Below are positions 1-13,209 of a DNA stretch of 64,000 nt, in pieces. The stretch comes from Osedax fenrisi (taxonomy: Eukaryota; Annelida; Polychaeta; Sabellida; Siboglinidae), in assembly GCA_964019155.1 (NCBI GenBank), contig OZ025243.1, positions 7,459,865 through 7,523,864 of the forward strand. The letters run 5' to 3'. Position 1 is the stretch's first letter, and each line of letters begins with the position of its first letter. The notes under the pieces are model-generated. The model was not told the origin of the DNA. It was given only the letters and a program-made list of their open reading frames with translations, and ran no database searches. The translations under genes and the position numbers were made by a program.

Positions 1-18
1 ATAAAATTAATTCAATTC

Positions 19-1385
<1,367 letters not shown>

Positions 1386-1741
1386 GATTTTCTGATTATA
1401 ATCCGACTATAATCACATCTTTTGGATCTCCCATAGGAGTTTGCTTGCTAAGTAGCCGGAACTACCTAACCTCTAGTCGAAGTTAAACTACCTATTGTCG
1501 CATACATCATTGCTGCTCTGAATATTCAACCAGTTGTAACTTCATCGACAATGAGTCCGAAGTGTTGATCTCACCGCAAGGAGTCTCAGGAATCAAGCGC
1601 TGCTTCATCTTCTCACGGCTTCCTTGCGTGTACTAGCGATGCAGATATACACTATACATATATGCAAGCTGCAGAGGAGAAATTATTCTCTCGTGGGAAA
1701 TAACTTAATTATATAACTCACCAATCTATCCTACTATATTT

Positions 1742-2626
1742 CTTTTAAATACTAGATCTCTTAAAGCTAATATTGACCTCATACTGGACTTACTTACTGA
1801 TGACAAACCCTACATTTTATTACTTAATGAAATCTGGTTTCCTCGCGTGATACACATATTTGTTCATATATTAACAATATGAATTACTCTCTAACCCTTC
1901 TTCCTCGTAACAACCGTCGCAGGTGGGGATTTGGCATATTAACAAAGAAGTATCTTGTTATAATTGAATATAAACATATTCCTTTATATCTATCTGAATG
2001 CATACGTTTAAGTGTTACACTTTGTTCTATTAACTTCACCTTCTTTTTAATTTACCGACCTCCCAATACTAATATTTTACCTTTTTTCAATGACTTTACT
2101 GAAATTATTGATTCTATTAATAATACCAATTTTCGTAGTGCCGGTGATTTTAATTTCCATTTTGGAAACCCATTTCCTCCACATTATTCTTTTTGTGAAT
2201 TACCTGACTCTCTTTCATTAATACAAAATGTAAATTTTCCAACCCAAATAAGTTGCAATACGCTTGATTTAATCGTAAATCCTATTCTTAATAATGTTAT
2301 ATATTCTAAACCTTCTGTTTATTCATTCAGTACTGATCATTACACTATTAAATTATCACATAATGCAACTTCATTACCTACTACCAAATCTATTATTATA
2401 TACCATTAATTATTATAATTTTCTCTCTGATTTATCTATACATTTTCCTCCGTTATCACCTTTCATTGATATTCTCAATAAAATCCTTATTATGACTCTA
2501 AATACCTTGGCACCGATAAATACTAAATATATTTCACTACATCCCAATACCCCTTGTTATAATAGCGCTATTTCCTCTCAAAAACGTGCCCTTCGACACA
2601 AGGAACGAATATATGTAATTTAGATT
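1742..2626 (+). pseudogene. ORF2 endonuclease domain remnant
   Basis: The frame starting at 1742 shows NTRSLKANID followed by LLLNEIW, the Asn- and Glu-bearing start of an APE-type endonuclease. It hits a stop at 1878-1880. The next frame (1879-2409) continues with YRPP, GDFNFH, an NTLD segment and STDH, which are the GDxN and SDH motifs. The frame shifts again near 2390-2410, and the linker runs on to an in-frame stop at 2621-2623. At least two frameshifts make it inactive. The match is to the CR1-like ORF2 in this same window, so the family call is firm but the copy is divergent. Confidence 0.8.
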
Positions 2627-3797
2627 CATATAGAAGACAATTTATTAGTAGCCAAATGATAATATGACTAATACACTTTGAAAGAGATGAATTAGAGTCA
2701 GAGATGCAGCTATGGAGTTGATAGGTATTTTATATGAAACTGAAATCATCAGCATAAATATGATAATAGATATATCAATTTAATAGAATACCTATATATC
2801 TGAAAAGGAATGAATTAGTTTTGATAGAGGAAGAATATATAGAGTAAAAAGTAAAGGACCAAGCACTGATCCCTGTGGTACTCCACAAGTTACGTTATAG
2901 GTGAAAATATCGATTCACCAATTTATACAGAAGAAGAATGATTATAAAGATAAGATTTAAACCAAAGTAGGAATCAGCATCAGATATCCTATTTATAAGT
3001 ATATCATGGTTAATAGTATCGAAAGCAGATCACAGTTCTAAAAGAACCATCTGTATGCATTGGTTATTATTAAGAGTAGTAATTAAGTTAAAACATATGT
3101 TAGTGCAGTATCAGTAGAATGTTGTTTCTTGAATGCACACTGATGATTGGCAAGGATATTATTTACAGAAAGATAATTAAAAATGTGCTTAGAAACACTT
3201 TTTTCTAGAATCTTACTCATAATATAATGTTGATAAATTGGACTAAAATTAGTTAAAACTGATGTATCAAGATTATTCTTTTAAGGATATGTTTTATATG
3301 AGATCGTTTAAAAGATGCCGGAAATATACCATATATCAAAGAGTGCGAATAGATATGTAGTAGCTGATTTGAAATAAAATATTAAGATTTTTTAAAAAGT
3401 GATAGGGAGATAGGATCTATAGAGGAAGTAGATTTAACAGAGTTTAATAAGGATAAAATTCAGTTAAAAAAGTACCGAAAAAACTGGTAAAGGAACACGA
3501 TAAAGGTAAATAAAATAAATATATATCATAATTAGAAAAAAGAGGAGAAACAGCTGCTATATTTAATGTTATAGATGTAAGTGTATTTAAAGTGTTACCA
3601 TTACGTTGATTTGAGAACTGTGTACAAAGAATGTGAGCAGGGACATTGGGATGTTACTTTTCTTACTATTGCCCATTAGAGATGAAGTTAGTGAAAGATG
3701 ACGAGGTGTCCGGTAAATTCATTTAATTTTATTTTGATAGAAAATATACTTTGCCTTGTTCATTGCACTTTTATACATTGATCTATATATTTTAAAT
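2627..3797 (-). pseudogene. Inverted reverse-transcriptase segment of the same element
   Basis: Read on the minus strand from 3797 downward this gives MYKSAMNKAKYIFYQNKI (linker), SKILEKSVSKH, CAFKKQHSTDTAL, then GVPQGSVLG (2856-2885) and the catalytic YADD (2745-2756). It ends in a segment matching the helix just after YADD. Stops and frameshifts are frequent. The block lies between plus-strand pieces of what appears to be the same element. It could instead be an unrelated copy inserted in opposite orientation, but both ends join the flanking pieces without visible gap or overlap. Confidence 0.8.
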
Positions 3798-3968
3798 GTA
3801 TCAAGATTCCGTTATCATAAATATTTCTCATTCTCAATCCATATTTCCTCCTCTATATGAAAATAATTCTTTAATTCAAACTAAACCTTTCATTACAAAT
3901 CTCGGCTTTATCTTTAACACTAATCTTAATTATGACATGCATATATCTAATATAGGTAATTTATTTAA

Positions 3969-4005
<37 letters not shown>

Positions 4006-4530
4006 TGCTCTATTAGAAAATGTATAACTACAAAATAGTGTTCTATTCTTATAAACTCTCTTACTTTTTCATATATTTCTACTGTAACTCTCTCCTCAGC
4101 TCTCTTCATTGTATATCAATATCTACAATATATCGTATTATTCGTGCTTCTACTAGACTTGCTTTAAACTTATCTTATTCTGATTATAATACCTCTATTT
4201 CTTCACTTCTTTAGTCGCTTAATGGTTAAAATTTAAAATCGTTGCCTATTTAAACTTATATGCCTCACTCACAAATTATGACTTACACACCAACCAATTT
4301 ACCTTTCTAACCTATTATATCCTATTAATCCTCTCCACTCTCTTATGTCTACTAGAATCATTCGACTAAAAACTTATCCCTAAAATAAAAAAGAGATTTG
4401 GGGGTAGTAATCCATTAAATGTATGTCTCCTATAAATTGGAATTCCATTCCAATCAATATAAGGAATATATAAAACCACTCCCCTTTAAAACTAGATTAA
4501 AAATATTGTTATTACGTAGGAGGCACTGAA
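3796..4530 (+). pseudogene. ORF2 C-terminal domain remnant
   Basis: Plus-strand frames from 3796 read VIINIS, TNLGFIF and MHISNIGN, matching the VLNIS / NLGLVF / HISSI section that follows YADD in the intact element. After a (TA)n expansion at 3974-4000, the frame at 4020-4214 continues with segments like the RIDYCSSL and RIIRSSIRT regions. Eroded matches to the C-terminal domain run on to about 4530. Stops are numerous. A likely 3' untranslated region follows to about 4740. Confidence 0.7.
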
Positions 4531-4615
4531 TGCTATATAAATCTAAATTGTGACTATTATTATTATATTATCGTTTGTTATCATTTCTTGTTCTCGTTAT
4601 GTTTATTATTTTATA

Positions 4616-4653
<38 letters not shown>

Positions 4654-4756
4654 CTCATCAATAGCAACTATGTTGATGATTACTTGTATATTGTCTATAC
4701 AATGTTGAGATATGTTTTTATATATTTAAGTGTCTAAAAAACCATTAAAATTACAA

Positions 4757-4824
4757 TTACACACACATGCACACACATACACTCACATACATACACATAC
4801 ACACATACACACATACACACATAT
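4757..4824. repeat. CA-rich dinucleotide tract
   Basis: Imperfect (CA)n / (CACATA)n tract on the plus strand. A (TA)n run lies just before it at about 4618-4648. Confidence 0.85.
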
Positions 4825-4966
4825 AATATAATATAGTTATAATATAATATTTATATTATTTTATATTAAGATTTAAATGTTTTTTCGTTAAACATCCACT
4901 TATTATCTATTTTAATTTCTGTTGTTATTGATGATAGTTATTGTCCTATTCGGTACACGTGTTGAC

Positions 4967-5034
4967 ACATACCCTACACTGTATACGATATGCCGTATAC
5001 GGCGTACAATATAGGTGTACAGTGTACGGTATGT
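4967..5034. repeat. Nested inverted repeat with GC-containing arms
   Basis: The arms 4967-4986 and 5015-5034 are inverted copies with about two mismatches over 20 bases. Inside lies the perfect 12-base palindrome gccgtatacggc at 4992-5003. The block is richer in G+C than its surroundings. Both strands stay open in some frames across it, so a short coding exon is possible but not demonstrated. Confidence 0.6.
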
Positions 5035-5229
5035 AAACGTCAGCGAGATTTCTTTCATAAAAATGTATTCCCGATTATATTTGTGGGTGACATTTTTAAA
5101 TATAACCTACTAATACTAAGTTATGTTGTGTTTAATGGTTACTATATAATACTATAATAATTATTAATGAAATAATAATATCCATTATTTGTTTACTTTT
5201 AAACTTTTAAAGGATATCTTTACAAATTT

Positions 5230-5230
<1 letters not shown>

Positions 5231-5270
<40 letters not shown>

Positions 5271-5562
5271 TATATGTGTATTTATGTGTATGTGTGTTTA
5301 TATCTATAATATTAATACTCACGTATTTATAGTTACGCTTCCTAATGGGAGGTATGTATGCATGCGTCAATGTAAAACTAACAATTGTAATGGAGATAAA
5401 TATATGGAAGTTATGCAGCCTGCACGTTATTAGTCGCGCACGCACACACACACACCTGTGAACATGCATACACACATCATACACACACCTGTGCACTTGC
5501 ATACACACATGCACACACTTACATATGAACATGCACACGAACACATTACGTATCCATTGCAT
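5231..5562. repeat. (TA)n followed by imperfect (CA/TG)n block
   Basis: A (TA)n run at 5233-5267 leads into TATG-rich sequence. A long imperfect CA/CACATG block follows at about 5440-5545. The apparent minus-strand reading frame across it (VCMHVHRCV-type repeats) is just the translation of the repeat. Confidence 0.8.
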
Positions 5563-6241
5563 ATCAATTGATTATATATATAAATATAAATATTTTAATA
5601 TATATATATATATATATATATTTATTTATATCAATATTAATAATGTATAATATATAATATTCAATAATATAATAAATAGTAGATTATAACAATACAAAAG
5701 TCTATCAATTTATTTAAAATATGTCCTTAATAAATTGTTGATTTTATAATAGTATTTCCATCGTATTCTTATAATATTCTAATACATTGCAAGCTAGATT
5801 AGCCCAACGTTTATGATTTATGGGTTTCATTATAGAAACATTTACATTATTGTAATGTTATCAATTGTAATTATAATAATTATATCCATGGATAATCCGG
5901 ACACTCGACTGATTATATATTCTTAGTTATTCCAAAGTAATAATCATGACTTCTCTTTAGAATATTTATTCTACACGATGTAAGTATTATTAACCTTTAC
6001 AATGTATCATTACCCTAGTGTTGTTGGTTTTTAATTTACCAATGTTAGATAATACTACCATGTATTACTATAATAGAATAACTAAGGAATACCAACGTGT
6101 TTATAAATATTCTCTACTAAATTGTATATAATAGCCTATACCCATATAATTTTCCAATTATAATTCTGGATATATGTTCTAAACTATAGTGGTAATAATA
6201 ATAATAGTATGTATTTATTATACGTTTTTATTTGTTTATAA
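5563..6241. other. A+T-rich spacer
   Basis: A short (TA)n run lies near 5600-5621. I see nothing else that I can assign in this stretch. Confidence 0.5.
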
Positions 6242-6242
6242 T

Positions 6243-6412
6243 TACCTTACCTTACCTTACCATGTCGAGCTTGCTTGATATTCCATGGCATACTTCTTCC
6301 ATCCTTCTCTATCATTCATGCCGTCTTCTTTCGTCTATCGTTAGCAGATCGGTATCATCCCGCAGTTGATCTATGTACGTCTTCGCTGGGCGTCCACGCG
6401 AACGTTTACAAT
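6243..6412 (-). pseudogene. 3' end of an APE-type non-LTR element with pentanucleotide tail
   Basis: On the minus strand the sequence reads RGRPAKTYIDQLRDDTDL and later REGWKKYA. This is the well-known C-terminal GRP-x-TYID-QL-x-DTGL ... DRxxW block of a group of non-LTR retrotransposon proteins. It is followed by four copies of GGTAA at 6243-6261, a typical 3'-terminal short repeat. The same C-terminal block ends the larger element at 32755-35415, so this is probably a heavily 5'-truncated copy of a relative. The plus-strand frame here is a shadow. Confidence 0.7.
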
Positions 6413-6811
6413 GATATGGTTACCAGTTTATCAGGTCGCTCGCTACTTCATCTAATAATACAATGTAAATAAAAATATACGGATTTTTATCGCTCATAAA
6501 AAGTTTCAAAATAAGTATGTAATCATTTTGCCTACTATAGCCCTACTATTAGCATGATATTGTATTGACCCATTGATGTAATCACTCCAGTCGGTGTATA
6601 ACCGTGAATACGTGGTAGGTATGTGAGTAGTACAGTAGTACAGTATTATTATACACTAATATTATCGGGTATATAAGATCAACTAGGATTATATTTTACA
6701 TTGATTGTTTATGGATATGTGAAAGTTATAGATTTCAACGAATAAGTTATAGATTTTCATGAAACTTCGCGTGATGGATTCATGGATGACTTTATATGCA
6801 AGCAACAAATT

Positions 6812-6968
6812 ACCACTACTACTTCTACCATCAGTACAGCATCCACAGCTACTTTCACCATTACTTCTACCACTATAGCTACCACCACGGTTACCATCAC
6901 TAATTCTAATACAGCTACTTCCACCATTACTGCAACCACTTCTACCACTACACCTACCACCAGTGATA
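6812..6968. repeat. Degenerate trinucleotide repeat (ACC/ACT/TCC)n
   Basis: About 150 bases are built from imperfect ACC, ACT, TCT and CCA triplets. They translate to Thr/Ser-rich sequence on the plus strand and Gly/Ser/Val-rich sequence on the minus strand. Both readings are low-complexity and I do not call a gene. Confidence 0.75.
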
Positions 6969-7064
6969 TCCTCATCGCATGTTAAAACTATCATCTGATA
7001 CAGAGTAAACCTTATTGTGAACTACATTTTTAATACATTTATTAATACAGACTATCTGAATCAT

Positions 7065-7195
7065 ATTGTTATTGTTATTGTTATTTTGGTGGAGTCCTTT
7101 AATCCCACCCAGTAACTTGATGAAGTTTCCACTTATAACCTGTTATGGCTCTAATATCCCTTCGAAGCCAACTTGTCCAACCTAGTTACATTCCA
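7065..7195 (-). repeat. SINE-like repeat copy 1 with (CAATAA)n tail
   Basis: The left edge is (ATTGTT)n at 7065-7086, which is (AACAAT)n on the minus strand. The body contains ggtgga, cccacccag, gatgaagtttcc-acttataacc, ggctctaat and cccttcgaagcc. The same words in the same order occur at 12219-12365 and, on the other strand, at 50640-50805. A terminal short tandem repeat plus dispersed copies indicates a retroposed element. No head with Pol III boxes is seen in this copy, so it is 5'-truncated. Confidence 0.65.
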
Positions 7196-7250
7196 CATGA
7201 GTATAATTTCATAGAATGGTACTACATCAAGATATATGTGGGAATAGAAA

Positions 7251-7254
<4 letters not shown>

Positions 7255-7290
<36 letters not shown>

Positions 7291-8139
7291 TAGGTATTAC
7301 CTACTATATATATTAAATAGATATTAATAGTGTAAACTAAATTTGTAATTGCGTATGCATGTCAAATTTTAAAATATAACATTAATTTAATATATACTCA
7401 CAAGTAACCATTTAACTAAATGGTTACATTTCGGAAAAGACATGTTTTAAAAATATATTATTAAACAAAATATATTTTTTCTAAATATTCATTAATGTTA
7501 ACATATTAATATTTATTTATATCATATAATATTATATATTACAATTATGTTTTACAAACATTAGATGAATATCAATATTCATATATGAAATTGTATTTGA
7601 ATTAATTACAATATGTATATTATATTTATGATAAATAGTGAAATTACACATTGACTATATTCTTATTAAACTACATGTATTATGTACGATGTTAGCAACA
7701 TTTAAATAAAGAATTAAAGTTGTATTATATAACATTAATTTAACATAGACATTAATAAATAGATTATGAATATACCGCTAATCATATTCCACCTATTATT
7801 ATATTTAGTAAGACATCTTGTGGGAATCTGTGTACATTGCTTCAATGAGTTCGATCTAAAAGAACAGTATATTCAGAAGGAATGCTTTAAAGAATGTAAG
7901 ATTTATACATATTAATATGCATACACACATACACTCACAAACACACACGTGCATATATATAAATTAAACATTTTATTTAAAATATTTTTAAAATATATAT
8001 GTTATATAGTATTAAAATTATAAATATAAATCAATTTAAAAATAAAATATATTACTTATAAAATGTTAATAAATGAACATATATCAAAATATATTTTAAT
8101 ATGGAATATAGTCGTATTAGTAGTACCGATGTATGTGAA
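7255..8139. other. A+T-rich spacer with (TA)n
   Basis: (TA)n at 7253-7281 is followed by plain A+T-rich DNA and a small CA tract at 7920-7950 that contains a CACGTG at 7946-7951. No gene is seen. Confidence 0.5.
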
Positions 8140-8460
8140 TTGGTTATAGGTATATATTAGTGATGTAAATGATGCCGAGTTTAGACTTTTGGTTATTGAT
8201 AGCGAACCGATACTCTAGTCAAACGATTCCGAGCCGAGTTGAGACTTTTACAAAATATAACCGAGCCGAAATAATGCTTTTTGAAGTAACATTTTAATAC
8301 ACATTTTTATATATTTTACATTTACACCAATTTAAAGAATTTATCTGCGCCAATTTCACGATTCAGTGAATGTTTATTTTAACAATTAGACTCTAACAAA
8401 ACGATCCCGAGCCGAGTTGAGACTTTAAGATACTGAGACTGAGACTGCCTCAACTTTAGA
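8140..8460. repeat. Dispersed repeat with ccgagccgagttgagac units
   Basis: Two units around 8170-8280 and 8400-8460 carry the words cgagccgagttgagact and gagactgagactg, which are GC-rich for this window. A related copy lies at 57715-57870, where gatgcatag..gccgagcctagactt and tccgagccgagactctagcc follow a similar lead-in. No coding sense or terminal repeats were recognised. Confidence 0.6.
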
Positions 8461-9141
8461 TTTGAAAATCATTTATATAAATTGTATATATAGTATGGTA
8501 TCATCAATAATTTATCATTTATTTTTCACCATTGTTTTTATATATTAATTTATAAATGATTAATTATTTTTTAAAGTTTAAAAAATTATAACTTTTTAGG
8601 AAACATAATGTTTAAGAAAAATATTATTTTATTATATATATTTACAAATTGTTTTTTTTTATTCATATAATTATTATATATAATTACATATTTTATTTAT
8701 ACGTAATAATACTATATTACAGTTAATATTATAATTTACAATATGTATTAATTATGTACTCTTTCCACGAAACTATGCACAACCTTGAATAGATTAATTG
8801 TTCACGATCTAGAAGTATACCTTACTAATAATGCTATAGCATATAAAGCTAATATATTAGCTTCGCTGGTAGTCAATTAAAGGGTAATTACCCTGTATTA
8901 ACACATACGTGAACCCATTAGTAATGCTAGTAATGCCATGCATATTATATAATTAATTAATAAGTATGCATAGCGATTTATGATTCATATAAAAGATAAC
9001 ATATTTTATATTTCACTTTTGCACTATTTCTTTAAACACATATTATTTATAGAGAATTTATTATGCCTTCATGCGAATTCGAACATATTTCGTAATTTTA
9101 TAACCAACTTTCGATAATTTCATAAATATACATATTTATAA

Positions 9142-9182
<41 letters not shown>

Positions 9183-9320
9183 TTTATTATTAATATTTTG
9201 AATTAATTAAATATTATTTGTATACTATTTTAATAAATAAATAATAAAATAATAAAATGTAATATATATTATATATATATATTATGTAATATATATGTTT
9301 TATATATTAATCAAATAACG
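8461..9320. other. A+T-rich spacer with (TA)n
   Basis: Contains (TA)n at 9146-9181. At 8859-8893 the minus strand has a short open segment (NYPLIDYQRS) after an AG acceptor, too short to call. Nothing else was recognised. Confidence 0.45.
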
Positions 9321-9323
9321 TAG

Positions 9324-9380
9324 CCAAAAATCCAAAGATTATATTTGCTCCCTTCACTAATACGGGCTTCCATAGATTAT
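9324..9380 (+). CDS. Candidate host exon, phase 1-1
   Basis: A 57-base plus-strand segment lies between an AG acceptor (9322-9323) and a GTAAAG donor (9381). It is open in phase 1 and reads KNPKIIFAPFTNTGFHRL. It is less A+T-rich than its flanks. The frame also stays open beyond the donor to about 9480. Host exons elsewhere in this window are also short and phase 1, but a segment this size could be open by chance. Function unknown. Confidence 0.25.
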
Positions 9381-9463
9381 GTAAAGGAAAATGTTATATC
9401 AAAGTTTACATTCAACGAGCATTAAATAGGGTTTCAATAACAATTTATGTATATATATATATA

Positions 9464-9550
9464 AGTTATTAATGTAATATATATATATATATATAAGTTA
9501 TTAATGTAATATATATAAGTTATTAATGTCATATATATATATAAGTTATA
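9464..9550. repeat. Tandem repeat, unit ataagttattaatgtaatat
   Basis: Four imperfect copies of a unit built on (TA)n plus aagttattaatgt are arranged head to tail. The copies differ mainly in the length of the TA stretch. Confidence 0.8.
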
Positions 9551-9660
9551 ATGTGCTATATATAACCATATTAGGCAGCGATAGAACGGGGCTGTTACCC
9601 GGATATAAAACGTAATGGAAACTCGTATGCAAATCGTGTGAAATTTTATACAACAGGTTT

Positions 9661-9838
9661 GAAGTAGTGACAGGTCAGATGACAGGTCAGCTGACCTCAA
9701 CGGTGTGCATCAATTTACCTTCCGCGGTTATGTCGGCACATCAGAGATGTCGGTATATCTAGGCAGTCGTTATATCCAGGGCGTCGGTACAACGAATAAC
9801 ATATACATTGTAGAAGATTACTTTTACAATAATATTAA
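9661..9838 (+). CDS. Candidate host terminal exon
   Basis: One plus-strand frame stays open for about 57 codons through a region clearly richer in G+C than its flanks and stops at 9836-9838. It reads DLNGVHQFTFRGYVGTSEMS, then VYLGSRYIQGVGTTNN, with a mixed, protein-like composition. Possible acceptors are the AG dinucleotides at 9663-9687. A second frame is also open for part of the segment, so the frame choice is uncertain. I do not recognise a domain. Confidence 0.3.
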
Positions 9839-9884
9839 ATAGATTTAGCTTCACAACATTTGTTAATTTAAAAATGGTGAAATC

Positions 9885-9893
9885 TATATATAT

Positions 9894-9968
<75 letters not shown>
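9885..9968. repeat. (TA)n microsatellite
   Basis: Almost pure TA dinucleotides with a single 'aaa' interruption near 9905. Confidence 0.97.
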
Positions 9969-9971
<3 letters not shown>

Positions 9972-10180
9972 AATAAATGAAGATATATAAATATAATAAC
10001 TAAATCATAAATAATCGGGAATTTAATACATAAGTTTGTTAGGTATTTATTAATAACCGAGGAAATATAAAATAAATGTGTATTAAATAATAAAGTTATT
10101 TTAACTAATTTCTATATTTTATGTACAAACTTTTCGATTCAATATACGAATACAGTATGTGTGAGCACTTGAATTTATAT

Positions 10181-10225
10181 ACATTTCAATACATTTCAAT
10201 ACATTTCAATACATTTCAATACATT
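10181..10225. repeat. 10-bp tandem repeat acatttcaat x4.5
   Basis: Four exact copies of acatttcaat followed by a half copy. Confidence 0.97.
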
Positions 10226-10532
10226 AAGAATATTCTCTAAAGAATAATCTCTGCTATGATAAGTTTTATTTTAAACCATATTTACGATATTAATATTAAA
10301 ACTGAAACTACGTATAATATACTTGCACATAGGTATACTTTATTATATATTCTGAACGCCTGTAATCCTAAAGGCTTCGAAATAATAAAGCATATTTTCT
10401 ATTTTCATCCGCTATGTGTATATATATATATATACTTTTATAGCTTTCATGTGAAATAATTTAAACAAAATAATCACAATCAATCATATTATATGTATTA
10501 AATATATTATTTAACTGACTTCCTATTTATAG

Positions 10533-10614
10533 AAATGGACTTAATACTTTGTAAATACCCGTACGTTCCGTGTAACAGAATTAGTAGCGACCCGATTGTG
10601 AATTATTTTTGTTA
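10533..10614 (+). CDS. Candidate host terminal exon, cysteine-containing
   Basis: A pyrimidine-rich acceptor (tgacttcctatttatag) ends at 10532. The following phase-1 frame starts with Met and reads MDLILCKYPYVPCNR, ISSDPIVNYFC, then a TAG stop at 10612-10614. Base composition drops back to A+T-rich immediately after the stop. Three cysteines in 26 residues suggest a secreted product. It might belong with the candidates at 9.3-9.8 kb, but the phases do not all join directly. Function unknown. Confidence 0.3.
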
Positions 10615-10854
10615 GTAATAAAATATTAATTTGCGAAATTGATTATTTGGGCATATTCTATATACTACACATTATATCGTTCATATATGTTTGCGTATTA
10701 ATAAATCAACTACAATTATTTTTTAAAATGTCATGACAATGATAATTTAAAAATAAATTGTAATTAAATATACTATATTATTATACTATATTATTTAATA
10801 ATCATAGTATAGCATGATATACTAGAATAGTATCTAATATAAATATTGATAATA

Positions 10855-10954
<100 letters not shown>

Positions 10955-11213
10955 CATGGACAATTTATAAATATATTATATTTGGCTTATATGCTAGAGT
11001 AAGCCTATAGTAATTATTCATGTTAAATATATACTTATTTTATTTAAGTTATAGTATGTTATTATAATTTATGGATACATATCAATTGATCTATCAAATA
11101 TATTTATTTTAAAAAATAATTATTTCATAAATTGTTCATGTACAATAATATTATGTTTATCCTATATTATATTATATATAATAAAATGTTTAAACTAATG
11201 TTATTGACATTTA

Positions 11214-12211
11214 GGGGAAGGAAGGGTAATATGGCCTATGCGGGTAATTCGGCCGACTCTCATATCTCTAATATCTATAGAAACTATTAATTATACCAAT
11301 AATTATATATACAATTTATAGTATTTCATAATATCTTTAAGAATAGTTAAACTTTATTTTAATCAATAATCAATAATTTATAAATTTATAAAAATGCGGA
11401 ATTTATACAAAATAGGTGTTCGATAATCGGATTTTTATTTCATAAATACATGTTGGATTGTGATATTTGTATACCCAAATTAAAAATAATATATTATTGA
11501 TTCTATATGTCAATATCTATATTATATAACAATATAAACATAGATATTGCTGAAATAACAACATACGTCAAAATAGGTAATTTGGCAGATGCAAGTTTGG
11601 TTATTTGTCTGATCAATAATCATTCAGATATCAAATAATAAAATGCTAGGAATATTAATCAACATGATTGCCTTGTCTTATGAACTTCCATCCCTAACCA
11701 TATATGTGGCTTTCAACATATCCGCATTATCCCACATCTGGTATAACATATCATTCAAAATATTTAATTTTAATAATACAATTATTAATAAAATATAATA
11801 AAGTGCGTAATACGAAGTTCAATAAAGAAGTAATATAATTTGCAATAATTTTTTAAATATAATCTACTCTTGTGGTGATATTTAGTGCGTGCCTAATATT
11901 CATCATTTTATTAAAGACATTTAATTTATATATTTGACAAAATAGATTTCTCCTATCGAATAAATTTCTACTATCAGCCAAATTACCCGACTTTGCTATT
12001 TTTTATTTGCGACTTTTCTATTTATATAGATTATTTATATCCATTGTAATCGCAAAATATAACCAAAATATAAATAATTTAAATATACATATCTTGAATT
12101 AATATAATATTAGTTAAATAGTATATGATTATTATTTATTTACAAATATATATTTTTTTATTCAGAGGAGTTTTAGTAACACATATAACAAATTAGCCAA
12201 ATTACCCTTCC
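11214..12211. mobile_element. TA-flanked MITE, ggtaatttggcc family
   Basis: The left end is TA-ggggaaggaagggtaat and the right end is attacccttcc-TA, so the ends are inverted and flanked by TA, as in Tc1/mariner-type insertion. The word ggtaatttggc (or aattcggcc) occurs in the left part at 11226, 11244 and 11575. It occurs in opposite orientation in the right part at 11976 and 12193. No transposase frame is present, so it is non-autonomous. Two other families in the window share this build but carry other subterminal words. Confidence 0.75.
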
Positions 12212-12218
12212 TAGTTAG

Positions 12219-12365
12219 ATTGTTATTGCCATTTATATTTGGTGGATTCATCCCATCCAGGAACGTAGATAAAGATTTCACTTATTACCATATATATCAC
12301 AATATATATTGCCATTTTTGGCTCTAATGTCCCTTCGAAGCCCGTATCATGTTAACGCATCCTAG
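12219..12365 (-). repeat. SINE-like repeat copy 2
   Basis: Starts with attgttattgcc only 6 bases after the preceding MITE. It continues with ggtggattcatcccatccag, gataaagatttcacttatta and ggctctaatgtcccttcgaa, then catgttaacgcatcc. It is the closest match to the copy at 50640-50805 in reverse orientation. The 5' head is missing. Confidence 0.65.
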
Positions 12366-12823
12366 ATATTATATTTAAATGATTATTATTAAATATATTT
12401 TTAAAACTTTTAAAATATATCACATTATATGAATATAATTGATAATTATTATCTATATTTTCTTAAATTAACCAATTTCTTTATCGTATCATATACATAA
12501 TATATATTTAATTTATAGTTTATATAAATATGTATTTCATAATACTGGTGCATTCGAAAGAAAATAATTATATAAGTTTATAAATCTTTTCAACGACACA
12601 ATATTATTACTATTCCCTTCACCAAATAGTTAACTATTTAAAATTAAAGCTAAAGTAATACATTACACGCACACACACATACACACATGCGCGCGTATAC
12701 TTAATATCATATTGTAATATATTCTAAAATTCGTTAAAAATAGTATATACTATAGTATATATAGGTATACTAATTATGTCCATTATTTCTATTGATATAT
12801 CTTTATTTTATATAACTTTTGAG

Positions 12824-12868
<45 letters not shown>

Positions 12869-13171
12869 ATTATCTAAATAAAGAAATAATAATACATTAA
12901 TTAAAAATACCGTTTTAATAATAATCAAATAGTTAAATTATAATTATTATTGAAAAATCGATATTTACTATGTAATAATAATTTAATTGTTTAAATTTTA
13001 GATATAAATACTATATTTTTTATTATGCTAATTTTTAATTTATGTATAAATATAGTAATATCGTAATTATTACTTTGAATAACTGTAACCTCTACTCTTC
13101 ATTAATAACCATTAACCTTACAGCTACATATGTAGAACAATTAAATGAACCACATTTATGTTAGTATATTA

Positions 13172-13209
<38 letters not shown>

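Larger units (their letters stand above)
1742..4560 (+). mobile_element. Degenerate CR1-like non-LTR retrotransposon with inverted middle section
   Basis: Three blocks match successive parts of the intact ORF2 at 17425-20238. Endonuclease and linker read on the plus strand (1742-2626). Linker to just past the YADD motif reads on the minus strand (about 2627-3797). The end of the reverse transcriptase and the C-terminal domain read on the plus strand again (3796-4530). Turning the middle block over restores collinearity at both joints, so this looks like one element with an in-place internal inversion. Many stops and frameshifts show it is dead. The richer-in-GC stretch at 1385-1741 is probably the 5' leader or ORF1 remnant, but I could not recognise a domain there. 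Confidence 0.8.

Noticed and set aside
4967..5034. Rho-independent terminator or CRISPR-type repeat
   Set aside because: The sequence is eukaryotic, and there is no repeat-spacer array anywhere in the window.
5185..5562. 125-codon minus-strand open frame
   Set aside because: It is the translation of (TA)n and CA/TG repeats (YIYI, VCMHVHRC) and has no protein-like complexity.
6591..6618. 28-base plus-strand micro-exon (SVYNREYVV) with acceptor cactccag and donor gtatgtgagt
   Set aside because: Good splice sites, but its phases (0-1) do not join any neighbouring candidate and the size allows chance.
6689..6994. Three overlapping open frames on both strands
   Set aside because: They all read the same degenerate trinucleotide repeat.
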